A program made the position numbers and the translations under genes. The notes under the pieces are model-generated. The model had not been told where the DNA came from. It did no database searches and worked only from the letters and a program-made list of their open reading frames with translations. DNA of 64,000 bases from ZC4RG30 sp046347045 (lineage in GTDB: Bacteria; Pseudomonadota; Gammaproteobacteria; Steroidobacterales; Steroidobacteraceae): contig JAXMGX010000007.1 of NCBI GenBank assembly GCA_046347045.1, positions 124,001 to 188,000 of the forward strand. Reading direction: 5' to 3'. Positions 35,035-43,443 of the stretch are shown piece by piece; the stretch's first letter is position 1; every line of letters begins with the position of its first letter.

Positions 35035-36426
35035 CTAGAAGGTCAGGGTCAGGGCGGCGGCTGCATAGTGCGTGTCGCCATGCGGCGATGCATTGGGCGC
35101 ATGCTGCAGCAGCCGGCCGCGGATCAGCCATACGGCGTTGAGTTCGGCACGCAGGTGCTGGGGCACCAGCCAGTAGCGCAGACGGCCATCGAGCTGCTGG
35201 CCCGCGTAACTGCCCGAGGCACCGCTGGCATCGCGAACACCGGTGGTGGAGAAGCTGTCGTGGCGGTCCGCCGCCCGCAACAGCTTCCAGGTGGCCAGCA
35301 TGTCCAGTCGCGCCGACGGCGAGCCTTCCAGCCGCAGTCCGAAGGCATTGATGTTGGTCCGCCCGATGGCGGCATAGATGCCCGACGGTCCGAATTCCCC
35401 GCGCCGCATGCCAAACAGCGTATCGAACCGGCCGTAGTGCCGGCCGGGCCCGTCGCCGCTGGCATAGTCCCATTCCAGATTCACATGCGGCTTCCAGCCA
35501 CGCGCCAGCGTGTACCCCAGGTCGGCATGAATGAACCGCGCGCGCACCGCAAGCCGCGCGGCATTCGCCGCCGTGCTGGCACGGATGCTGCCCGTCTGCG
35601 AAATGGCTTCGAGTTCGTAGTCCCACTTGCCGGGCGCGGGGTCGCTCATCAACCTCGCACTGAGATTGGTGAGGCCGCGGTTGCGCGTGGCACGCGCGGC
35701 GGTGTCGTGCTCGATGAGTCTCACGAAGCCCGCCTCGGCCATCAATCGTCCCGGCAGGCCCGCCTTCGAGAACAGAGCACCGAACACCTGCAGATCCCGG
35801 CCCTCGTGATCCAGTTTCACCTTGTTGTTCAGCAGCGATTCCAGATCGTCGGGGCGATGCTGCTGGGGCAGGACGTAGAAGAGCGTCGCCGACCGCCGGC
35901 CGCTGAACTTCAGTTCGCTGCGCACACCGGTGCTGCCCTGCGGAGTGTTGCGGAACTCGTCGGCAGACAGCAGCCGCCGCGAACCCAGGTTCATCGTGAA
36001 TCGCCCCGCCTGCACCATGGCCGAACTGCCGGCACCAAACGGTGCATCGAAATCGCCGGCCACATACGCCTGCGCAGGCTCCAGCGTATCGACTTCACTG
36101 GGCGTGATGACGCTGCCGCGATCCGTGTCGTACTCGCGGCCGTCGAAGATCTCGCCACCGAAGCGCCAGGTGCCGGTATCCCATTCCAGCAGCAGGCTGC
36201 TGCGGATCGACAGCACATCATCGCGATCGCGGAATCCCGGGCGGAAATCCCCGTCCAGCTCCTCCTGTCGCACGCGGATGGCGCCCGAGTACTTGAACCC
36301 GGTGGCGCCGGCCTCGGCCGCGAGGCCATGCTGTGCGGCGGCTGCAACGAGGAGCCCCAGCGCCATCAGCACCTCGCGCGTGGCGTCACGCCGCGGCAGC
36401 CCCGCTCGAAAACGTTCTTGACCCAT
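35035..36426 (-). CDS. Outer-membrane porin, alginate-export family-like
   Basis: A 463-residue protein with a signal sequence (hydrophobic core LMALGLLVAAAAQHGLA) followed by alternating amphipathic strands throughout, and a terminal Phe (AAALTLTF) as in outer-membrane beta barrels. Blocks such as SIRSSLLLEWDTGTWRFGGEIFDGREYDTD (broken: SLLLEWDTGTWRFGGE, DGREYDT) resemble the alginate-export domain family, which includes porins for many small anions. Lying directly before sbp with the shared operator upstream, it is probably the outer-membrane route for sulfate or organosulfur compounds; substrate is inference. The ATG at 36426 is the earliest start in a credible frame; the open frame further upstream is antisense to rlmJ. 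Confidence 0.82.
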   Translation of the reverse strand: MGQERFRAGLPRRDATREVLMALGLLVAAAAQHGLAAEAGATGFKYSGAIRVRQEELDGDFRPGFRDRDDVLSIRSSLLLEWDTGTWRFGGEIFDGREYDTDRGSVITPSEVDTLEPAQAYVAGDFDAPFGAGSSAMVQAGRFTMNLGSRRLLSADEFRNTPQGSTGVRSELKFSGRRSATLFYVLPQQHRPDDLESLLNNKVKLDHEGRDLQVFGALFSKAGLPGRLMAEAGFVRLIEHDTAARATRNRGLTNLSARLMSDPAPGKWDYELEAISQTGSIRASTAANAARLAVRARFIHADLGYTLARGWKPHVNLEWDYASGDGPGRHYGRFDTLFGMRRGEFGPSGIYAAIGRTNINAFGLRLEGSPSARLDMLATWKLLRAADRHDSFSTTGVRDASGASGSYAGQQLDGRLRYWLVPQHLRAELNAVWLIRGRLLQHAPNASPHGDTHYAAAALTLTF

Positions 36427-36517
36427 CTGTGAACATCCCAGGTATCGGCCACGCTGGAGCCGGAACGGAAGCTTGCCAGACCATGGCCACCCACGTCGGT
36501 ATGGCGACAGTCGCGGC

Positions 36518-36536
36518 GCGGTAACAGGCCGGTTAC
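36518..36536 (-). promoter_or_regulatory. Direct-repeat operator upstream of the porin gene
   Basis: On the minus strand, TAACCGG (36535-36529) is followed 11 bases later by TTACCGC (36524-36518), the same phase and core as the cysA operator and in the same orientation relative to its gene. It is 92 bases before the porin ATG. GTAAC and GTTAC also form a small inverted repeat here. Confidence 0.55.
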
Positions 36537-36591
36537 AAACGCACCGGATCCCACCGCCACCACTGCGGCGGCTGCTAGAATTCCCTGCAAA

Positions 36592-37452
36592 ATGCAGTAC
36601 AAGCACGCATTCCACGCCGGCAACTTCGCCGACGTGCATAAGCACATCGCGTTGCTGCAACTGGTCCATGCACTGCAGAAGAAGGCAAAGGGCTTCCTCT
36701 TCCTCGATACGCACGCCGGCGCCGGGCTGTACGACCTGGGTGGCGCCGACGCGCGTCACAGCGGCGAGAGCCAGGCCGGGATCGCCACGGTTCAGCAATC
36801 CGCGGCGGGCAGCACTTCACTGCATCCGGCCATCGCCGACTATCTGGCTCGCATCGAACGATTCCGCGCGGGCGGTTCGCGGCATTCGTACCCCGGCTCG
36901 CCATTGCTGGCGGCCTCGCTGCTGCGCGCGGTGGACCTGTGCGTCGCCGTCGAATCGCAGGCGCAGGTCAGTCGCGCGCTGCAACGCGCCTTCGATCAAC
37001 ACGCCGCGCTGCTCACCTCCACGCCGCGCGTGGAGAACGGCGATGGCTATGCCGCGGTCAAGCGGCTGCTGCCGCCGGCGCTGCGCCGCGGCCTGGTGCT
37101 GATCGACCCACCCTACGAAGCCGCCGACGAGGACAAGCACATTGCCGCCGCGCTCGCCGCGGGCCTGCTGCGCTTCGAGGGCGGCGTGTTCGCCGTGTGG
37201 TATCCCATCAAGCGCCAGCACGATGCCGACCTCTTCACCTCGCGGCTGGTGCGCGGCCTGACGCGGCCGGCGCTCACCCTCGAACTGTGCGTGAACCCCG
37301 CCGACCACGCCGCCGGACTCAACGGCTCGGGCATGCTCGTGGTCAACCCGCCCTGGCAGTTCGATGTCGACGCACAGGAATGGCAGCGGCAACTGCTGCA
37401 GTTGCTCGGCGGCAGCGGCGGCGCCACGGTAAGATGGCTCATCCATGAGTAG
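36592..37452 (+). CDS. rlmJ: 23S rRNA m6A2030 methyltransferase
   Basis: A 286-residue cytoplasmic enzyme that methylates A2030 of 23S rRNA. It opens with the RlmJ signature MQYKHAFHAGNFADVHKH, has the SAM-region motif FLFLDTHAGAGLYDL and the catalytic LVLIDPPYE (DPPY) tetrapeptide, and ends with the family block AGLNGSGMLVVNPPWQ. Length is normal. It diverges from the porin gene and overlaps aroE by eight bases, so the pair is probably co-transcribed. Confidence 0.96.
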   Translation: MQYKHAFHAGNFADVHKHIALLQLVHALQKKAKGFLFLDTHAGAGLYDLGGADARHSGESQAGIATVQQSAAGSTSLHPAIADYLARIERFRAGGSRHSYPGSPLLAASLLRAVDLCVAVESQAQVSRALQRAFDQHAALLTSTPRVENGDGYAAVKRLLPPALRRGLVLIDPPYEAADEDKHIAAALAAGLLRFEGGVFAVWYPIKRQHDADLFTSRLVRGLTRPALTLELCVNPADHAAGLNGSGMLVVNPPWQFDVDAQEWQRQLLQLLGGSGGATVRWLIHE

Positions 37453-38290
37453 TCCAGACCGCTATGCGGTGATCGGCCATCCGGTCGGTCACACCCGCTC
37501 GCCCTTCATCCACGAAAGATTCGCCGCCCAGACCGCGCAGTCGATGGTCTATTCCACCATCGACGCGCCACCGCAGGATTTCGCAGCCACCGTGCGCCGC
37601 TTCTTCGCAGCGGGCGGCAAGGGACTCAACGTCACCGTGCCCCACAAGGAGGCCGCACTGGAGCTGGTGGAGGAACTCACGCCGCGCGCGCAGCGCGCCG
37701 GCGCCGTGAACACGCTGGCGCTGCGCAAGGGCGTCGCCGGCATCAGCCTCATCGGCGACAACACCGATGGCGCCGGCCTCGCGCGCGACCTTCTCAACAA
37801 TCACCACATCACCATCGCCGGCCGGCGCGTGCTGCTGCTGGGCGCCGGCGGCGCGGCGCGCGGCGTGCTGGCACCGCTGCTGGGCCTCAAACCCAGCGAC
37901 CTCACCATCGTGAATCGCAATGTGCTGCGCGCCCGCGAACTGGTCGAACGCTTCCGCGACATGGGTCGCCTGCGCGCGGTGGGCTATGGCGATCTGAGCG
38001 GCGAGCCCTACGACATCGTCATCAACGCCACGGCCGCCAGCCTCGCCGGCGAACTGCCCGCGGTGCCCGCCGGCATCGTCAACGCGCGGAGCATCTGCTA
38101 CGACATGGCCTATGGCCGCGACGAAACGCCGTTCGTGCGCTGGGCTCTGCAACGCGGCTGCGCGCGCGCGCTCATGGGACTGGGCATGCTGGTGGAGCAG
38201 GCCGCCGAATCATTCTTCCTGTGGCGCGGCGTGCGACCCGACACCGCCTCGGTGCTGGCCGCGCTGACCGCGGCCATTCGACAAGCCTGA
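37445..38290 (+). CDS. aroE: Shikimate dehydrogenase
   Basis: A 281-residue NADPH enzyme that reduces 3-dehydroshikimate to shikimate in aromatic amino-acid synthesis. Substrate-binding residues appear in GHPVGHTRSPFIH and in GLNVTVPHKEAAL (catalytic Lys), with the catalytic Asp in GDNTDGAGL; the nucleotide-binding loop reads LLGAGGAARGVL and NRN follows where NADP-specific enzymes have NRT-like residues. The start overlaps the end of rlmJ by eight bases. A hairpin follows the stop. Confidence 0.96.
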   Translation: MSSPDRYAVIGHPVGHTRSPFIHERFAAQTAQSMVYSTIDAPPQDFAATVRRFFAAGGKGLNVTVPHKEAALELVEELTPRAQRAGAVNTLALRKGVAGISLIGDNTDGAGLARDLLNNHHITIAGRRVLLLGAGGAARGVLAPLLGLKPSDLTIVNRNVLRARELVERFRDMGRLRAVGYGDLSGEPYDIVINATAASLAGELPAVPAGIVNARSICYDMAYGRDETPFVRWALQRGCARALMGLGMLVEQAAESFFLWRGVRPDTASVLAALTAAIRQA

Positions 38291-38299
38291 AAAGAAAAA

Positions 38300-38342
38300 A
38301 GCGGGGAATCGCCTCCCCGCTCCATCGTCTGGGGTAGACGAT
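38300..38342 (-). terminator. Terminator region between aroE and the small periplasmic-protein gene
   Basis: An 8-bp stem (AGCGGGGA at 38300-38307 with its complement at 38314-38321) is flanked at 38291-38300 by an A-rich run, which reads as a T run after the stem on the minus strand: a good rho-independent terminator for the gene at 38342-38785. A second perfect hairpin (ATCGTCT, 38324-38330, with 38336-38342) lies beside it. Confidence 0.8.
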
Positions 38343-38785
38343 TACTGGCGCGGCGGACCGCCCGGGCCACCGGGGCCGCCGGCCGGACGCCGTGCGGCCA
38401 TCGCGGCTTCCCAGGTCTTCTTCTGGCCATCGTTCATCACGGCGCCCACATCGGCATTGAGCTTCTCGCGCGAGGCGCGCATCGCACCCATGGCTTCCTG
38501 GCTGGGCGGCGAACCCGGCTGCATCGACGCACGCATCTTGTTCTGCTCGGCGATATAGGCATCGAGGATCTTGTCGATCTTGCCCTTCTGGTCGGCCGAC
38601 AGGTTCAGGCCCTCGGCATCCAGCGCCAGGCGCTGCGTCATGCCGGCCTTGTCCATCGGAGCGCCCATGCGCGCGCCACCACCCGGGCCACCGCCCGGCG
38701 GCGCCTGCGCGACGCCATCCACCGCCATCGTCATCATTGCGCCGGCGGCAATTGCCACCAGCATTCCGCGGAATTTGCTGACCAT
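38342..38785 (-). CDS. Small periplasmic protein, possibly Spy/CpxP-like
   Basis: A 147-residue protein with a signal peptide (hydrophobic MLVAIAAGAMMTMAV, likely cut after GVAQA), a Gly/Pro-rich linker, one helical region (about 50-125) with NLSADQKGKIDKILDAYIAEQ, and a second Gly/Pro-rich end. The helix start, LSADQKGKIDKIL, resembles the LTPEQ-type motif of Spy/CpxP-like periplasmic chaperones and other heavy-metal-sensing small proteins, but no LTxxQ pair is evident, so this is only a suggestion. It has its own terminator and no operon partner; the diesterase gene upstream on the same strand ends only at 38869, 83 bases away. An internal ATG (residue 8) is an alternative start. Confidence 0.8.
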   Translation of the reverse strand: MVSKFRGMLVAIAAGAMMTMAVDGVAQAPPGGGPGGGARMGAPMDKAGMTQRLALDAEGLNLSADQKGKIDKILDAYIAEQNKMRASMQPGSPPSQEAMGAMRASREKLNADVGAVMNDGQKKTWEAAMAARRPAGGPGGPGGPPRQ

Positions 38786-38868
38786 ATGCCCTCCGGGGCG
38801 TGTTGCGACCGCCCGATCATAGCCCCGGGGTGAGATGTCAGCGCAACCGATCTTGCGGCAGACGAAGG

Positions 38869-39900
38869 TTACGGCTTCGTCATTCGCGCGGAGTCGTTTG
38901 CGAGCGCGAGGCAGGCCAGGTCCGGGAAGTCAGAGAACAGGCCGTCGATGCCGACCGAGACGAAGGCGCGGATTTCCGCGGCCAGGTCGCCGTGCTCCTG
39001 CGGTTCGCTGCCCCGCCGCAGGTCAACCGGAAGAAAATGATTCTCGGCACGGAATGTCCATACATGCACGGCGAGCCCGGCATCATGCGCGTCGCGCACC
39101 AGCGCCGTTGCAACGGCCGGCGCGCCGCCGGCCGTCATCACCATCTCCTTCTGCACGCCGATGGCCCGCGCATGGCGGGCCACCTGCCGCAGACCTTCCG
39201 GGGTCGACAGTTGCGCGTAGCTCGAGAACTGCCCGCCGCCACGTTTGTCCCAAGGCCCGCCCTCCACCTGCATCAATTGCACCAGCGGATGCACGCAGCC
39301 GGCGGCATGCAGCGCCTCGAGATTGCCCACCTCGAACGACTGGATGAACACCGGCGCGCCCTCGCCAAGGCGTGCCAACGCATCGAGCAGCAGCGGCTCC
39401 AGCGGCAGCCCCAGCCCCCGGAAATGCGAGGGATGCTTGGTCTCGGGATACACGCCCACCAGCGGCGCCCCCTGCGCGCGCCGCGCGGCATTCACCTGCG
39501 ACAGCAGCACCAGTATCTCTTCAAACGTGGGAATGCCGAATTCACCATCGTGCCGCGCATTCTGCGGCCGCAGCGCCGGCAGCCTTTCGCGTGCACGCAG
39601 CGTGCGCAACTCCGCCAGCGTGAAATCCTCGGTGAACCAGCCCGTCACCGCCTCGCCATCCACCATCTGCGTGCGCCGCCGCGCGGCGAATTCCTCGTGG
39701 GCGGCCACATCGGTGGTGCCGCCGATTTCATTCTCATGCCGCGCCACCAGCACACCGTCGCGCGTCGACACCAGATCCGGTTCGATGAAATCCGCGCCCT
39801 GCAGCATCGCCAGCGCATAGCCTGCCAGCGTGTGTTCCGGCAGATGGCCGCTGGCGCCACGATGCGCGATCACCAGCGGCCTTGTCGCGGCGCGACTCAC
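38869..39900 (-). CDS. Glycerophosphodiester phosphodiesterase
   Basis: A 343-residue enzyme that splits glycerophosphodiesters into an alcohol and glycerol-3-phosphate. The catalytic blocks are LVIAHRGASGHLPEHTLAGY (His, Arg, Glu), ADFIEPDLVSTRDGVLVARHENEIG (split: FIEPDLVSTRDGVLV, ARHENEIG; metal-binding Glu and Asp and the second His), and a C-terminal AVHVWTFR (Trp-Thr) and GLFSDFPD. No signal peptide is visible, unlike GlpQ, so it should be cytoplasmic. The GTG at 39900 is preferred because it overlaps the glutathione reductase stop (GTGA) and starts just before the conserved core. Confidence 0.93.
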   Translation of the reverse strand: MSRAATRPLVIAHRGASGHLPEHTLAGYALAMLQGADFIEPDLVSTRDGVLVARHENEIGGTTDVAAHEEFAARRRTQMVDGEAVTGWFTEDFTLAELRTLRARERLPALRPQNARHDGEFGIPTFEEILVLLSQVNAARRAQGAPLVGVYPETKHPSHFRGLGLPLEPLLLDALARLGEGAPVFIQSFEVGNLEALHAAGCVHPLVQLMQVEGGPWDKRGGGQFSSYAQLSTPEGLRQVARHARAIGVQKEMVMTAGGAPAVATALVRDAHDAGLAVHVWTFRAENHFLPVDLRRGSEPQEHGDLAAEIRAFVSVGIDGLFSDFPDLACLALANDSARMTKP

Positions 39901-41240
39901 CGCATGGTCACCAGTTCTTCGGCCGCCGTGGGATGAATGGCCACGGTGTCGTCGAAATCGCGTTTGGTGGCGCCCATGCGCACCGCCACCGCGAATCCCT
40001 GCAGCATCTCGGCCACATCGCGGCCGGCCAGGTGCACGCCCACCACCTTGCGTTCCGGCCCCACCGTCACCAGCTTCATGCGCGTGCGGTGCTTGGCCTC
40101 GGTGAGCGCGTGATACATGGGCACGAAGGTCGAACTGAAGCACTTCACCGCATCGCCATGCTGCGCCCTGGCCTGCGGCTCGGTGAGGCCCACGGTGCCC
40201 AGCGGCGGATGCCCGAACACCACCGTGGCGATGTTCTCGTAGTCGAGCTTGCGACCTTCCATGCCACCCCAGAGCCGGTCGGCCAACCGACGGCCCGCGG
40301 CAATCGCCACCGGCGTCAGCGTGAACCGTCCCGTGACATCGCCCAGCGCGAACACGCCCGGCACCGAAGTCTGCTGGAATTCATCCACTTCGATGAAGCC
40401 GCGCTCGTCGTGACGGATGCGCACCGCAGCATCGATGAAATCGGTGATGGGATCGCGGCCGGTGGCAAATATCACCGCATCCTGCCGCTCCAGGCATTCT
40501 CCACCCTTGAGGTGCACGCTGATGCCCAGCGGCGTCTTCACCAGTTCCGTGGGCGTGGCATGCGTGATGATGCGCGCACCGGCCGTCGTCAGTCCCTCAT
40601 GCGCCGCCTCCATCAGCAGCGGGTCGAATTCGCGCAGCAGCGTCGCGCCGCGCACCACCAGCGTCACCTGGCTGCCCAGCGCGGCGAACACGCCGGCGAT
40701 TTCCACGGCGATGTAGCCGCCGCCCACCACCGTCACGCGCTGCGGGCGCTGCGCCAGCTCGAAGAATCCATCCGAATCGATGCCCAGTTCGGCCCCGACA
40801 ACCGCCGGCCGGCGCGGCCGCCCGCCGGGCGCCAGCACGATGCGTTCGCCGCTGATGCGCGTATCGCCGACGACCACGGCATGCGGATCGACCAGCCTTC
40901 CCCAGCCGCGCAGCAGCGTCACCTTGCTCTTGGCCAGGTTCGCTTCATAGATGCCGTTCAGCCGCAGCACATAGGCATCGCGCGCGGCCTTGAGCTTCGC
41001 CCAGTCATGCCCGTGCAGCGATACGTCGAAGCCATAGCCGCGGGCATCGCTGAACGCGCCGACGAATTCCGCCGCATTCCACATCAGTTTCTTGGGCACG
41101 CAGCCCACGTTCACGCAGGTGCCGCCCAGCCGGCCGGCCTCCACCAGTGCCACGCGGGCGCCATATTCGGCCGCGCGCCGCGCCGTGGCGATGCCACCAC
41201 TGCCGCCGCCGATCACGATCAGGTCGTAGTCATGTTGCAT
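39897..41240 (-). CDS. gor: Glutathione-disulfide reductase
   Basis: A 447-residue flavoprotein that regenerates glutathione with NADPH. The FAD-binding start is DYDLIVIGGGSGGIATA, the redox-active disulfide is Cys42/Cys47 in GGTCVNVGCVPKK, the NADPH-binding motif reads VTVVGGGYIAVEIAG, the FAD second site VFALGDVTGR, and the catalytic C-terminal His lies in VAIHPTAAEE. Length and motifs are those of Gor, not of dihydrolipoamide dehydrogenase or mercuric reductase. The ATG at 41240 is favoured over one at 41282, which adds a non-conserved 14-residue leader. It is divergent from prlC and coupled to the diesterase gene. Confidence 0.93.
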   Translation of the reverse strand: MQHDYDLIVIGGGSGGIATARRAAEYGARVALVEAGRLGGTCVNVGCVPKKLMWNAAEFVGAFSDARGYGFDVSLHGHDWAKLKAARDAYVLRLNGIYEANLAKSKVTLLRGWGRLVDPHAVVVGDTRISGERIVLAPGGRPRRPAVVGAELGIDSDGFFELAQRPQRVTVVGGGYIAVEIAGVFAALGSQVTLVVRGATLLREFDPLLMEAAHEGLTTAGARIITHATPTELVKTPLGISVHLKGGECLERQDAVIFATGRDPITDFIDAAVRIRHDERGFIEVDEFQQTSVPGVFALGDVTGRFTLTPVAIAAGRRLADRLWGGMEGRKLDYENIATVVFGHPPLGTVGLTEPQARAQHGDAVKCFSSTFVPMYHALTEAKHRTRMKLVTVGPERKVVGVHLAGRDVAEMLQGFAVAVRMGATKRDFDDTVAIHPTAAEELVTMR

Positions 41241-41311
41241 GCCCCGGATGGTAACCCTGACGCACCCCGCGACGCCGCTCATGTGCAGATGCGCCGGCGT
41301 ACAATCACCGC

Positions 41312-43339
41312 ATGAATACCGCCAATCCCCTGCTGGCCGGCAGTACCCTGCCCGCCTTCGATGCCATCCGTCCCGAGCATGTCGGACCCGGCATCCGCGA
41401 GCTGCTGGATGACAGCCGCGAGCGCGTGCGCCAGATCGAACAGGCCTCGCCCGCCACCTTCCGCAGCGTGGTCGAACCGCTGGAGGAACTGGGTCACCGC
41501 CTGTCCCGCACCTGGTCGCCCGTCGGCCACCTGAATGGCGTGATGAACAACGAGGCGCTGCGCGAGCAGTACAACGCCTGCCTGCCGCTGCTGTCGGCCT
41601 ATGGTACCGACCTCAGCCAGAACGAAAAGCTGTTCCGTGCCTATGAACAGGTGCGCGCCAGCGAGGCCGCCGCGCTCGATGCCGAGCAACTCGCCGTGGT
41701 CGATCATGCGCTGCTCGATTTCCGCCTCGCCGGCGTCGCCCTCGACGGCGCGAAGAAGGAGCGCTTCAAGGCCGTGATGCTGGAGCTGTCCACGCTCGCT
41801 GCGAAATTCGAGGAGAACGTGCTCGATGCCACCAATGCGTTCACGCATGAGGTATCGAGCGCGGAAGAACTGGCGGGCCTCAACGCCATGATCGTGGCGC
41901 AGGCGCGCGAACGCGCCGCAGCAGCCGGCAAGCCCGGTTGGCTCCTGGGCCTCGACCAGCCCACCTACGTGGCCGTGGTCACCGACGCGCGCTCGCCCGA
42001 TCTGCGCAAGACCTACTACCAGGCCTGGAGCACGCGCGCCTCCGACCAGGGCCCCTCGGCCGGCCGCTTCGACAACCGGCCGGTGATGGAAAAACTGCTG
42101 GCGCTGCGCCATGAAGCCGCGCTGCTGCTGGGCTATCCCAACTACGCGGCCTATGCGCTGGCGCGGCGCATGGCGCGCAGCGTCGATGAAGTGCTCACCT
42201 TCCTCCGGCAAATGGCCGCCGCGGCGCGCCCCGCCGCGCTGCGCGAGCTGGACGAGCTCACGCAGTTCGCCGGCCGTCCGCTCGACGCCTGGGACATCAC
42301 CTTCTATTCCGAACGTCTGCAGGAAGAGCGCTACAGCATCTCGCAGGAGGAGCTGCGCCCCTACTTCCCGCTGCCGCGGGTGATGGACGGCCTGTTCGGC
42401 GTCATCGGCCGGCTGTTCGGCATTTCGTTCCGGCCGCGCGACGACGTGCCGCTGTGGCATCCGGACGCGCGCTACTACGATGTGCTCGCCGGCGGTGGCG
42501 AAGCCGTCATCGGCGGCGTCTACCTCGACCCTTACGCCCGTCCCAACAAGCGCAGTGGCGCCTGGATGGACGACTGCGTGGGCCGCAAGCAGCTCACCAG
42601 CGGCAGCGCACTGCCGGTGGCCTACCTGGTCTGCAATGCACTGCCCGGCGCCGACGGCCAGCCCGCACAGCTCACGCACGACGATGTGGTTACGCTGTTC
42701 CACGAGTTCGGCCATGGGCTGCATCACCTGCTCACCCGCGTGAAATACCCTTCCATTTCCGGCATCAATGGCGTGGCCTGGGATGCCGTGGAGCTGCCCA
42801 GCCAGTTTTTCGAGAACTACGCCTGGCAACCGGAGGTGCTGCGCGACATCGCCCGCCACGTCGAAACCGGCGAGGGCCTGCCCGCCGAGAAGATCTCGCA
42901 ACTGCTGCGCACACGCAGCTTCCAGGCCGGCCTTGCCACGCTGCGTCAGGTGGAATTCGCGCTGCTCGATTTCCGCCTGCATGCCGAATACGACCCGGCG
43001 CGGGGCGCGCGCATCGCCGAGATTCTTGCCGAAGTGCGCGCCGAGGTGGCCGTCATCCGGATTCCCGAATGGAACCGCTTCCCGATGAGCTTCGGCCACA
43101 TCTTCGCCGGCGGTTACGCGGCCGGGTACTACAGCTACAAGTGGGCAGAGGTGCTCTCGGCCGATGCCTTCTCCGCCTTCGAGGAGGCGGGCATCTACGA
43201 CGCAGCCACGGCGCGGCGTTTCGTCGACAACATCCTGTCGCGCGGCGGCAGCCGCGACGCGCTGGATGCCTTCGTGGCCTTCCGCGGGCGCCCGCCGCGC
43301 ATCGACGCGCTGCTGCGCCAGCATGGGATTTCGACGTGA
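41312..43339 (+). CDS. prlC: Oligopeptidase A (M3 metallopeptidase)
   Basis: A 675-residue cytoplasmic zinc peptidase that degrades short peptides, including cleaved signal peptides. The zinc site HEFGH is at residues 464-468 (His464, Glu465, His468) within TLFHEFGHGLHHLL, and the C-terminal family block FGHIFAGGYAAGYYSYKWAEVL (split: FGHIFAGGYAAGY, YSYKWAEVL) is present, along with MDDCVGRK upstream. Length matches OpdA/PrlC. It is divergent from gor with about 70 bases between them. Confidence 0.95.
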   Translation: MNTANPLLAGSTLPAFDAIRPEHVGPGIRELLDDSRERVRQIEQASPATFRSVVEPLEELGHRLSRTWSPVGHLNGVMNNEALREQYNACLPLLSAYGTDLSQNEKLFRAYEQVRASEAAALDAEQLAVVDHALLDFRLAGVALDGAKKERFKAVMLELSTLAAKFEENVLDATNAFTHEVSSAEELAGLNAMIVAQARERAAAAGKPGWLLGLDQPTYVAVVTDARSPDLRKTYYQAWSTRASDQGPSAGRFDNRPVMEKLLALRHEAALLLGYPNYAAYALARRMARSVDEVLTFLRQMAAAARPAALRELDELTQFAGRPLDAWDITFYSERLQEERYSISQEELRPYFPLPRVMDGLFGVIGRLFGISFRPRDDVPLWHPDARYYDVLAGGGEAVIGGVYLDPYARPNKRSGAWMDDCVGRKQLTSGSALPVAYLVCNALPGADGQPAQLTHDDVVTLFHEFGHGLHHLLTRVKYPSISGINGVAWDAVELPSQFFENYAWQPEVLRDIARHVETGEGLPAEKISQLLRTRSFQAGLATLRQVEFALLDFRLHAEYDPARGARIAEILAEVRAEVAVIRIPEWNRFPMSFGHIFAGGYAAGYYSYKWAEVLSADAFSAFEEAGIYDAATARRFVDNILSRGGSRDALDAFVAFRGRPPRIDALLRQHGIST

Positions 43340-43443
43340 TCGCCCTGCTCCGGGCTTTTACATATGAATCCGGTGATGGCGCACGCAAAACTGTGGCGGC
43401 GGTCGCAGGGCGCCCCGGCCGCCTTCCTTAGACTCCCAGCAAG

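Noticed and set aside
41279..43324. 681-codon minus-strand frame opposite prlC
   Set aside because: Antisense shadow of a well-supported peptidase gene; no motifs.
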